A DNA stretch of 64,000 nt. Source: Pseudomonas lundensis. GTDB taxonomy: Bacteria; Pseudomonadota; Gammaproteobacteria; Pseudomonadales; Pseudomonadaceae. The position numbers and the translations under genes were made by a program. The stretch covers positions 1-64,000 of the forward strand of contig NZ_JYKY01000027.1 of NCBI RefSeq assembly GCF_001042985.1. The letters run 5' to 3'. This document shows, one piece after another, positions 36,557 to 45,690 of the stretch (position 1 is the first letter of the stretch; every line of letters starts with the position of its first letter). The notes beneath the pieces were generated by a model. The model did not search any database and was not told the DNA's origin. It saw only the letters and a list, made by a program, of their open reading frames with translations.

Positions 36557-38029
36557 TCAGTCTTCCTGCGTCACGCGCAGCAGTTCATCCAGGCTGGTGC
36601 GGCCTTCGAGCACCCGCCGTTGACCATCCTGAAACAAGCTCGCTGAGCCCCCGCGCGCTTCGCGGGTTAACTGCGCCTCGCTGGCGCCTTGATGAATCAG
36701 GCCCGCCAGCGTCGGGGTCACACGCACTAACTCGTAAATCCCGATACGCCCCCGATACCCCTGCTGGCACTGGTCACAGCCTTGTGCGCGATAGAGGGTC
36801 ACGGCCGCCTGCGGATCAAGCCCGAGCCGCGTACACAGCGCCGGGTCGGCGGTGTACGGCGCCTTGCATTCGGGGCACAAGGTGCGCAGCAGACGCTGGG
36901 CCAAGACCCCGACCAGCGATGAGGCCAGTAAAAACGCATCGACGCCCATGTCGACCAGTCGGGTGACGGCGCCAATGGCGCTGTTGGTGTGCAGGGTGGA
37001 GAGCACGAGGTGCCCGGTCAGCGAGGCCTGCACGGCAATTTCGGCGGTTTCCCGGTCTCGGATTTCCCCAACCATGACCACATCCGGGTCCTGGCGCAAA
37101 ATCGCCCGCAAGCCACGGGCAAAGGTCATGTCGACCTTGGTGTTGACCGGCGTCTGGCCAATGCCCGGTACGTGATACTCCACCGGGTCTTCAACGGTCA
37201 GGATGTTGCGCGAGGTGTGATTGAGATGACTCAGCGCGGCATACAGGCTGGTGGTTTTGCCGGAGCCGGTTGGCCCGGTCACCAGAAAGATCCCGTGGGG
37301 CCGCGCCAGCACTTGCTCAAAACAGGCCAGCGTGTCGGCGGGCATGCCCAGGCATTCGAGGTCCAGTCGGCCGGCCTGTTTATCGAGCAATCGCATCACC
37401 ACCCGTTCGCCGTGGGACGAAGGCAGGGTCGAGACGCGCACATCCACCTCATGACCGGCCAGGCGCAAGCTGATGCGGCCATCTTGCGGCACGCGCTTTT
37501 CAGCGATGTCCAGCCGGGCCATGACCTTGATGCGCGAGACCAGCAGATTGGCCAGCTCACGTTTTGGCCTGAGCACCTCGCGCAGTTGGCCATCGATGCG
37601 CATGCGCACCGACAGGTAATGTTCGAAGGTTTCGAGGTGAACGTCGGACGCTTTTTCACGCATGGCTTCGCGCAGCAACGCGTTGATCAGCCGGATGATC
37701 GGCGCGTCCCCTTCTTGCTCCAGCAAGTCGGCGGTCTGCGGCACCTGTTCGGCCGCGCTCATGAGGTCCAGTTCGCTGTCCAGCCCCTGCGCCACCTGCT
37801 CGGCGGCGCTCTGCCCCGCGCTGTAGGTGCTGGCCAACGCGGTATTGAAGTCGGCATCCGACACCCGTTTGAGCACCAGCGCTGTGGCCACCCTGCGCCG
37901 CACTTCGGCCAATACGCTTAACGGAGTGTCACTGCGCATCAACAGCGTGGCCGGGGTGCAAGACGCGTCCAGCACGACGCCAAAACGCCGTGCAAAACTG
38001 AAAGGCAAACGCGCACTGGATTGGGTCAT
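36557..38029 (-). CDS. gspE: Type II secretion ATPase GspE
   Basis: A 490-residue hexameric ATPase. Walker A is TGPTGSGKTTSLYAAL, the Asp box and Walker B are in RAILRQDPDVVMVGEIRD, and the His box follows. The tetracysteine zinc motif typical of GspE is present (CPEC and CDQC, about 28 residues apart). The N-terminal domain binds GspL. It overlaps gspD by four bases. Confidence 0.95.
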   Translation of the reverse strand: MTQSSARLPFSFARRFGVVLDASCTPATLLMRSDTPLSVLAEVRRRVATALVLKRVSDADFNTALASTYSAGQSAAEQVAQGLDSELDLMSAAEQVPQTADLLEQEGDAPIIRLINALLREAMREKASDVHLETFEHYLSVRMRIDGQLREVLRPKRELANLLVSRIKVMARLDIAEKRVPQDGRISLRLAGHEVDVRVSTLPSSHGERVVMRLLDKQAGRLDLECLGMPADTLACFEQVLARPHGIFLVTGPTGSGKTTSLYAALSHLNHTSRNILTVEDPVEYHVPGIGQTPVNTKVDMTFARGLRAILRQDPDVVMVGEIRDRETAEIAVQASLTGHLVLSTLHTNSAIGAVTRLVDMGVDAFLLASSLVGVLAQRLLRTLCPECKAPYTADPALCTRLGLDPQAAVTLYRAQGCDQCQQGYRGRIGIYELVRVTPTLAGLIHQGASEAQLTREARGGSASLFQDGQRRVLEGRTSLDELLRVTQED

Positions 38030-39912
38030 GGCTGCGCCGGCGTCGACAGGTTGCCGTCAAACATCTGCTGCGGGTCGCGGGGCAGCAGCAACGAGTTGTT
38101 GTCTTTGGCCTCAGGCTGGCTGAGGGCGCGCAACGCGTCGTAGCTCTTTTGGCTCATGGCGTGGATGTCTTCTTTGCTGCGCACGATGGTCGGGCGCAGG
38201 AAGACCATCAAGTTGGTTTTGGTCTGGGTGTCTTTGTTCCAGCGAAACAACGCCCCCAGATACGGAATGCTGCGCAAGAGCGGAACGCCGCTGACCTGAG
38301 TGCGCACGCTGTCTTTGATCAGGCCGCCGATCACGATGATTTCACCGTCCTCGGCCAGGATGGTGCTTTTGAGTTTGCGCTTGTTGGTGATCAGGTCACT
38401 GGAGCCTTCGGGCGCTGGGGCAAGCTCGGAGCTTTCCTGCTCGACTTCCAGACGCAATGAAGAACCGTCATTGATGTGCGGCTTGATCTTGAGGCTGATG
38501 CCGATGTCTTGACGGGTAAAGTTGGTGACCGGGGTTTGTGAACCCTCGCTGGGCGGTACGTAGCTGCTGGTCTTGAAGGGGACGTTTTGCCCGACCAGAA
38601 TTTCGGCTTCCTGATTGTCCAGGGTCAGCAGGCTCGGGGTGGACAACACGTTGTTGTTCACATCGCTGGCCAGGGCCGAAATCAACGCATTGAAGCGATC
38701 ACTGCCGATCTGCAAGACCGCCCCTTCGGGTAATTGGGTTTTGCTGTCCGAGAGTTGGCCGATTTGGATATTGGTCCCCGGGAAGGTGATCGCGCCCTGC
38801 CCGCCGCCAGTGTTCACGCCCCATTGCACGCCCAGGGTTTTGTTAATGTCGCCCGAGATTTCAACGATGGCTGCATGAATCAAGACCTGTGAGCGCGGCT
38901 GATCGAGCTGTTTGACGATGCTCTCCAGGGACCGCACCTGCGCCGGGTCCGCCATGATGACCAACGCGTTCTGGCTGATGTCGGCCGCCACCATTGCTTC
39001 GCGCTTGCTCACAGCGGGTGTCGCGCCACCCAACGGAGCAGTGTCCTGAACGCCCTGCCCGACAGCTGCCAGCACTTCGGCCAGCTGTTTGGCATCGCTG
39101 TGCCGCAGACGAATCACCCGCGCATTTTCTTGCTGGAGGGTGGCGGGTTTATCCAGTGAGTGCGCCAAGGTGTTCAAGCGCATGCGCACCGATTCCGTGC
39201 CGATCACCACCAGACGATTGGAACTGCTGTCAGCGATGACCTGCCCGCCACCGGCGTTCTTTTTGTCGATCGTTTTCTCGATGACCGCGGCGATGTCGCT
39301 GGCCAGGCCATGGCGCAATTCGATGACCGAATGCCCGAACTGCCCGCCGGCATCGAGCTGGCGCGCCAATTGGACAATCCGTTGGGTATTGGCCGCTGTA
39401 TCGGTGACGACCAGCGCATTGGCTGAAGTCGAAGGCCCAACATAGCCATTGTTCGACACAAGGGGGCGCAATAACCCGGACAAGTCGGCGGCGAGGCTGG
39501 TGTTCAGCTCGATGATTTCGGTGACGAATTCTTCATCCAGCGCTGGGCGAGTGCCGGCCGTGCTGGCCCGGGTTTTGGCGTCTGCCGCCGGAATAATCAA
39601 TAAACGTTCGCCCTGATCAACCACCGCAAACCCTTGGGCCTCCAGCACCGAGTAGAACAAGTTGCGCACGCCTTCGCGATCAAGCGGCTGATCGGAGATC
39701 ACCGTAATGCGCCCCTGAACACGCGGGTCGAGCACCACCGTGGCGCCCAGCACGCTGGACATGTGCTGCACCACATCACGCAACTCGGCGTCTTTCATTG
39801 CCAGTTGCCACGATGGCGCTTGAGCATGCCCCGGGCTTGCAAAAAACAGCGCGGTGCACAGCGTGCTACGCAGCAGTAAGCGGCCGATGCCGAACCTGTG
39901 TGGCCTGTTCAT
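38026..39912 (-). CDS. gspD: Type II secretin GspD
   Basis: A 628-residue outer-membrane secretin. The signal peptide ends near SPGHAQA, followed by the N0 domain (LRDVVQHMSSVLGATVVLD) and N1-N3 domains. The C-terminal secretin core includes the gate region and VPLLRSIPYLGALFRWNKD. No lipobox is present, so a separate pilotin would be expected; none is in this window. It starts nine bases after gspC. Confidence 0.95.
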   Translation of the reverse strand: MNRPHRFGIGRLLLRSTLCTALFFASPGHAQAPSWQLAMKDAELRDVVQHMSSVLGATVVLDPRVQGRITVISDQPLDREGVRNLFYSVLEAQGFAVVDQGERLLIIPAADAKTRASTAGTRPALDEEFVTEIIELNTSLAADLSGLLRPLVSNNGYVGPSTSANALVVTDTAANTQRIVQLARQLDAGGQFGHSVIELRHGLASDIAAVIEKTIDKKNAGGGQVIADSSSNRLVVIGTESVRMRLNTLAHSLDKPATLQQENARVIRLRHSDAKQLAEVLAAVGQGVQDTAPLGGATPAVSKREAMVAADISQNALVIMADPAQVRSLESIVKQLDQPRSQVLIHAAIVEISGDINKTLGVQWGVNTGGGQGAITFPGTNIQIGQLSDSKTQLPEGAVLQIGSDRFNALISALASDVNNNVLSTPSLLTLDNQEAEILVGQNVPFKTSSYVPPSEGSQTPVTNFTRQDIGISLKIKPHINDGSSLRLEVEQESSELAPAPEGSSDLITNKRKLKSTILAEDGEIIVIGGLIKDSVRTQVSGVPLLRSIPYLGALFRWNKDTQTKTNLMVFLRPTIVRSKEDIHAMSQKSYDALRALSQPEAKDNNSLLLPRDPQQMFDGNLSTPAQP

Positions 39913-39921
39913 GGTGAGTCT

Positions 39922-40455
39922 CTAAGGTTGTTCGGCAACGGGCCGCAAATAAGTGGAAGCAGGCTGCGCTTTGGGGGCATCAGCCCGTGTAACCGGCAGC
40001 AGGTACTGCCCGGCGGATTCGAGGACCAGGCTTTCTTCCCGGCCATTACGCCAAAGCACCACGCGGGACACTTCAATACGGCGTAAAACACTGCCGCCCG
40101 GCAGGCGATCACCCACGCTGTAAAAACGTGCCTCGCTGGTACCGGCCAGCAGCGCGCGGGACTGGCCCTGGCTGGAAACCAGACTGGCGCGTAACGTCAG
40201 CGCCTCGGCACTGCGCACGGCTGCGCCCTGCGGGGCAAAACCCAGGACCGTCGCGATGCCATTGGGGTTGAACACCACGGGCTTCGAAGGGGGGGCAGCC
40301 TCAAGGGGCGTCAACGCGGTCAGGCCGGGCAATGCGGTGCGATACGCCCACTCTTGCCAGGCATGCCAGAGCGCCACGCCTACAGGCAGCGCAATCAGGC
40401 ATAGCGTCAGGATCAGCCGTGAAGAACGCGTCGCTAAAATTGCTGAAATACTCAA
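39922..40455 (-). CDS. gspC: Type II secretion protein GspC (short form)
   Basis: A 177-residue protein with one N-terminal helix (LILTLCLIALPVGVALW) and a homology region (LTLRASLVSSQGQSRALLAG, then YSVGDRLPGGSVLRRIE) that contacts the N0 domain of GspD. It ends without a PDZ or coiled-coil domain, so it is shorter than P. aeruginosa XcpP. The first codon appears to be TTG 40455 with only a weak binding site, so the start is uncertain. Confidence 0.82.
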   Translation of the reverse strand: MSISAILATRSSRLILTLCLIALPVGVALWHAWQEWAYRTALPGLTALTPLEAAPPSKPVVFNPNGIATVLGFAPQGAAVRSAEALTLRASLVSSQGQSRALLAGTSEARFYSVGDRLPGGSVLRRIEVSRVVLWRNGREESLVLESAGQYLLPVTRADAPKAQPASTYLRPVAEQP

Positions 40456-40513
40456 ATCCTGACCGTCCGCCTGCTGTGTGCCCTGCTATTGATCGGGTGC
40501 CTTGTGCAAAGGC

Positions 40514-41056
40514 CTAGAAAAACATGCCCTTGAGTACCGGCCTGCCCGTGAGGTGATGCTTGATCACTGCGGCTACGTGCATGAACAGCAACAGCGCCAG
40601 CCCATAACAGGCCAGGGTATGAGAGTCAGAAAACCATCCATGCAATCGCGGATCGGTTATCACGGCAGGGATGTAAAAGAGGCCGAACACATCGATGTCG
40701 CGATTCATCATCAGAAATCCCGACACGATCACGATCAGCGTCGTTATATAAATCAAGTTGTGAACAACAAATGCGGCATAACGCATGACATCGCTTGATC
40801 TCAATACGTCGGCATAGCCTTTACCGAACGACACACACATTCGAAACACAAAGACGGGTGCAAACAACGTGGCCAACGCAACATTAAAGGCACTCACCGC
40901 CTCTTTGACTTCAGGGATACGCGTGATATATGCAGCGAAATAACCGGAGGCCATCAACCACACAATGATCATCATCGAAATAGCATGTAACCCTTTCTGC
41001 AACCCCGAATACGTCGAATGAATCACAGCGTCAATCCAGAACAGTTTAAAAGACAA
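40514..41056 (-). CDS. Cytochrome b561-type membrane protein
   Basis: A 180-residue protein with four to five hydrophobic helices of the bacterial di-haem cytochrome b561 family. Candidate haem ligands are His24 (LQKGLHAISMM), the histidine in VVHNLIYITTLIV, and those in HTLACYGLALLLFMHVAAVIKHH. Such proteins pass electrons across the inner membrane. The start is probably TTG 41056, as no in-frame ATG fits. It lies between the LPMO gene and gspC, all in one direction. A role in supplying electrons for the periplasm or to the LPMO is speculative. Confidence 0.78.
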   Translation of the reverse strand: MSFKLFWIDAVIHSTYSGLQKGLHAISMMIIVWLMASGYFAAYITRIPEVKEAVSAFNVALATLFAPVFVFRMCVSFGKGYADVLRSSDVMRYAAFVVHNLIYITTLIVIVSGFLMMNRDIDVFGLFYIPAVITDPRLHGWFSDSHTLACYGLALLLFMHVAAVIKHHLTGRPVLKGMFF

Positions 41057-41087
41057 GACTTCTGATTAAACGCAAGCACTCACACGA

Positions 41088-41120
41088 AGGCCAAGCCGCG
41101 TTAGTCACGCAACTTGGCCT
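41088..41120 (-). terminator. Strong hairpin after the LPMO gene
   Basis: AGGCCAAG and CTTGGCCT (41088-41095, 41113-41120) form an eight-pair stem; an inner GCGT/ACGC pair continues it. It begins ten bases after the LPMO stop. No T-tract follows, so it may stabilise the LPMO message or attenuate read-through to the cytochrome gene rather than fully stop transcription. Confidence 0.5.
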
Positions 41121-41129
41121 GTCGTTGCT

Positions 41130-42614
41130 TTAGTTCAGCTCAGTCCAGGCATCCGCCCAGTTCGAACCCACACCCGGCTCGTAACCGTTGGACGTCGGCG
41201 AGTATTGAGAGCACCAGCCCGAAAACGGGAACGGCTTGCACTCGTATACCTTGTCGTTCTTCGGCTGAAGCACCTTGGTGCCCGCCTTGTATTGCTTCAC
41301 CCCTTCAGGGAACACGAAATCGAAGTCATGCTCGGCAGCTTCGCCGGTCAGGTTCAACGCCTTGGCTTCCTGGAAGTTTTCACGACCGTCCTGGCTGCTG
41401 GCGATCAGTTTCAAGGTATGCACGCCCGGCGCGCTGATCACAGGAACAACGACTTGTTCGGTGGATGCATTCAGGGTCTGTTTAACGGTGCCGACGGACG
41501 TGTTGTTGGCATCGTAAACGGTGGCATCAACGTTGATTTCCTTGTTGGTCATCAAGGTGAAGCCTACGTTGCCGCGGCCTTTTTCAAGGACGTATTGCGG
41601 CTTGACGTCATGCACATGCATGTACGCATCCGGGTCCGGGACCATCGTGGTCTGCATCTGATAGCTGGTCACGCCTGTTTGGGGCTTGACGTAAAAGATG
41701 TTGGTGCCCTTGATCGGCTCGATTTCGCCTTGCGCATTGCGAACGCCTGCACGCACCGATTTGTCAGCGGCATTCACCGCTTGGGCCAACTTGAGCGACC
41801 AGTTTTGCGGCTGGCCTTCTTCAACCGAGTCGATGCCTACCGAGAAGCTGTACTCGGCGCTCTCGGCACTTCCGGTAAAGGCGCGGGCCTTGACCGAATC
41901 ACCCGGCATCAGCGCTTGGGTGGGGGCAAGGGCACTCACACGCTGCCAGCCATCCGGGTCGGGCTCGTACTCGGACTCTGCCGTGATATTCACGTCAACA
42001 ACGTCATAGAACGTGGCGCCGGTGTCATCGATGGTCCAGGCACCCAGGATGATGTGGTGGCCGCTGCGATCACCGGGAATGGTGCACGCGTGTTTCTGCT
42101 TGAGCGGGCCATTGCCGCCAGCCGCCCCGTCAATGGGCACCGCGCCGCCGCCTTCAACGGTACAGAAGGGTGTCAGCTCAAAAGCGTCACGGGCCAATGG
42201 CAGGTTGGGGTTCCAGCCCGTTTTGGTAATGAAGTATTCCCACTTGGTCGTTTTGTGAGCCGCGGTGAAAAACCAGCTGAACGTCGCGTTGCGGTCGTTG
42301 ATTTCGGTCAAATGCCAACGGTCCGGGGACTGGGCATCCATTGCTGCAAACAAGGCGTTTTCACCACTGGCGATCTTGCCGTCGGCCGGGCCCAATGCCG
42401 GGAAGCCTTTGGGGGCTTCACCGACGGTTTGAGGTTCATATTCCGCAGGGCCGCAGTCGGCATTCAATTTTTGCTGACAGGCATAAGCGCGCGAAGGCGG
42501 GCTGTCCATGTAACCATGGGCCGCAACCTGTTGCGATGCAAACATCGCGGCCATCAGCGTTAACGACGATATACAACCCGTTAAAGATAACGACCTTGAA
42601 CGTGAAGACTTCAT
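41130..42614 (-). CDS. gbpA: Multidomain chitin-active lytic polysaccharide monooxygenase (AA10, GbpA-like)
   Basis: Secreted copper oxidase of 494 residues that cleaves crystalline chitin. The signal peptide ends VAA before His33 (HGYMDSPPSRAYACQQ), so His33 becomes the N-terminal ligand of the histidine brace; His120 in FTAAHKTTKWEYF is the second. The AA10 domain runs to about residue 210, followed by two GbpA-type middle domains. A C-terminal chitin-binding module contains WC and aromatic residues (FSGWCSQYSP, GSNWADAW). I start at ATG 42614 with GAGG upstream; an ATG four codons earlier is an alternative. GbpA-type and CbpD-type LPMOs are known type II secretion substrates, and the gsp locus lies directly downstream. 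Confidence 0.93.
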   Translation of the reverse strand: MKSSRSRSLSLTGCISSLTLMAAMFASQQVAAHGYMDSPPSRAYACQQKLNADCGPAEYEPQTVGEAPKGFPALGPADGKIASGENALFAAMDAQSPDRWHLTEINDRNATFSWFFTAAHKTTKWEYFITKTGWNPNLPLARDAFELTPFCTVEGGGAVPIDGAAGGNGPLKQKHACTIPGDRSGHHIILGAWTIDDTGATFYDVVDVNITAESEYEPDPDGWQRVSALAPTQALMPGDSVKARAFTGSAESAEYSFSVGIDSVEEGQPQNWSLKLAQAVNAADKSVRAGVRNAQGEIEPIKGTNIFYVKPQTGVTSYQMQTTMVPDPDAYMHVHDVKPQYVLEKGRGNVGFTLMTNKEINVDATVYDANNTSVGTVKQTLNASTEQVVVPVISAPGVHTLKLIASSQDGRENFQEAKALNLTGEAAEHDFDFVFPEGVKQYKAGTKVLQPKNDKVYECKPFPFSGWCSQYSPTSNGYEPGVGSNWADAWTELN

Positions 42615-42815
42615 ATGTAACCTCATATTATTTTTTATTCAAACGTGATGCACGTTCGCGCATTAATCAAACGCACGCCCATCAGTAACTCAACAACATG
42701 AACAATTAACTTCCTAAATAAAAACTACAAAAAACAAAGAAAATTCCTTCAATACTTTTCTTCATAGCAGTTTAAATTCAGTCGACACCCCCCGGGAGGT
42801 GGGAGATTTTACCGT

Positions 42816-42837
42816 CTTACATTGATTAGTCTGTAAG
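42816..42837. repeat. Inverted repeat CTTACA-N10-TGTAAG in an AT-rich intergenic region
   Basis: Two six-base arms flank ten bases. The surrounding gap 42615-43005 is AT-rich and must contain the LPMO promoter, but no -35/-10 pair stands out. The arms recall the GacA-binding words TGTAAG/CTTACA, but in reversed order and wider spacing. Confidence 0.35.
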
Positions 42838-42960
42838 GCAATACGTTACTTAAGGTAGGGAATTTCTTATGGCTTGTAAGTTTAAGCTCAACGCATTTAG
42901 TTGATCAGCGGTTGTTATTGAGTGTTTTAAAACACGTCTTCACGGGCGCGCCGTACACAC

Positions 42961-42987
42961 AAAAATGCCCGGCATTAGCCGGGCATT
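42961..42987 (-). terminator. Rho-independent terminator of hemE
   Basis: On the minus strand a ten-pair stem (AATGCCCGGC with GCCGGGCATT, four-base loop) is followed by TTTTTG. It lies 18 bases after the hemE stop. Confidence 0.85.
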
Positions 42988-43005
42988 GGGTGTAATGCGA
43001 AATAC

Positions 43006-44073
43006 TTAAACGTGGTATTGCGCCGAAAACTCATGCACTGCGCTGATGAAGGCGCCAGCGTGTTCGGGTTTCACTTCTGGGGTGATGCCATGGCCCAGGT
43101 TGAACACGTGCCCCGAACCGTTGCCGTAGCTGGCCAGAATGCGTTTGACCTCGGTACGGATCGCTTCCGGGTTGGCGTACAGCACGGTCGGGTCCATGTT
43201 GCCCTGCAAGGCGACTGTGTTGCCGACGCGACGGCGGGCTTCGCCCAGGTCGCAGGTCCAGTCCAGACCCAATGCATCCGCGCCTGCATCGGCAATGCTT
43301 TCGAGCCACAGGCCGCCGTTTTTAGTGAAGAGGATGACGGGCACTTTACGGCCTTCGTGCTCGCGGATCAGGCCGCTGACGATTTTGCGCATGTAGGCCA
43401 GGGAGAACTCCTGATAGGCCGCCGAGGACAGGTTGCCGCCCCACGTGTCGAAGATCTGCACCGCTTGTGCGCCCGCGAGGATCTGGCCGTTGAGGTACGA
43501 CGTCACCGACTGCGCCAGCTTGTCGAGCAGCAAGTGCATGGCCTGCGGGGTGTCGTAGAGCATGGCTTTGGTTTTGCGGAAGTCTTTGGACGAACCGCCT
43601 TCGACCATGTACGTGGCCAGCGTCCACGGGCTGCCGGAGAAACCGATCAGCGGCACGCGGCCGTTGAGTTCCTTGCGGATGGTGCTGACCGCGTTCATCA
43701 CATAACCGAGGTCTTTTTGCGGGTCCGGGATCGGCAGGGCTTCGATGTCGGCCAGGGTGCTGACAACCTTTTTGAAGCGCGGGCCTTCGCCGGTTTCAAA
43801 ATACAGACCCTGCCCCATGGCATCAGGGATGGTCAGGATGTCGGAAAACAGGATCGCGGCATCGAGCTGCGGGAACCGGTCCAGAGGCTGCATGGTGACT
43901 TCGCACGCGAACTCGGCGTTCTTGCACAGGCTCATGAAATCACCGGCCTTGGCGCGGCTGGCGCGGTATTCCGGCAAGTAGCGACCGGCCTGACGCATCA
44001 TCCACACAGGCGTTACGTCAACGGGTTGCTTGAGCAAAGCGCGAAGGAAACGGTCATTCTTGAGATCAGTCAT
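43006..44073 (-). CDS. hemE: Uroporphyrinogen decarboxylase
   Basis: HemE converts uroporphyrinogen III to coproporphyrinogen III in haem synthesis, in the cytoplasm. At 355 residues it has the family's usual length. Signature 1 is [13 protein letters not shown] with the catalytic arginines, and the second signature with invariant Tyr and Gly residues is [17 protein letters not shown]. His near the end ([10 protein letters not shown]) is also conserved. It follows gltD in the same direction but is separated by a terminator-like hairpin and a repeat, so it probably has its own promoter. Confidence 0.96.
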   Translation of the reverse strand: MTDLKNDRFLRALLKQPVDVTPVWMMRQAGRYLPEYRASRAKAGDFMSLCKNAEFACEVTMQPLDRFPQLDAAILFSDILTIPDAMGQGLYFETGEGPRFKKVVSTLADIEALPIPDPQKDLGYVMNAVSTIRKELNGRVPLIGFSGSPWTLATYMVEGGSSKDFRKTKAMLYDTPQAMHLLLDKLAQSVTSYLNGQILAGAQAVQIFDTWGGNLSSAAYQEFSLAYMRKIVSGLIREHEGRKVPVILFTKNGGLWLESIADAGADALGLDWTCDLGEARRRVGNTVALQGNMDPTVLYANPEAIRTEVKRILASYGNGSGHVFNLGHGITPEVKPEHAGAFISAVHEFSAQYHV

Positions 44074-44120
44074 GTCAGCATCCGGAAAAAAAGTGCGGGC
44101 ATTTTCTCAGAGACGGACAC

Positions 44121-44148
44121 AAAAGGCACGGCAAGAGCCGTGCCTTTT
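44121..44148 (-). terminator. Terminator between gltD and hemE
   Basis: AAAAGGCACGGC and GCCGTGCCTTTT form a twelve-pair stem with a four-base loop and T-runs. It lies about 90 bases after the gltD stop on the minus strand. Confidence 0.8.
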
Positions 44149-44188
44149 ATCTATCGGGGCGATTTGCCGCGGTGGGGGGGCAGTTTTT

Positions 44189-44233
44189 CCCTCACCCCAG
44201 CCCTCTCCCACAGGGAAAGGATTAGGGTGAGGG
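44189..44233. repeat. REP-like imperfect palindrome (CCCTCACCCC ... GGGTGAGGG)
   Basis: The outer arms CCCTCACCC and GGGTGAGGG enclose a pyrimidine-rich then purine-rich centre (AGCCCTCTCCC, then GGGAAAGGA). This is the form of a dispersed palindromic repeat common in Pseudomonas intergenic DNA. It lies directly after the gltD stop. Confidence 0.7.
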
Positions 44234-44238
44234 CCGGG

Positions 44239-45690
<1,452 letters not shown>

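Noticed and set aside
41205-42563. 452-codon open frame antisense to the LPMO gene
   Set aside because: The LPMO frame has a signal peptide, histidine brace and binding module. The antisense frame has none and lacks a credible start.
42816-42837. Standard GacA-binding upstream element of rsm small RNAs
   Set aside because: Known elements have TGTAAG first and CTTACA second with shorter spacing; here the order is reversed, and no small RNA with a GGA-rich fold was seen.
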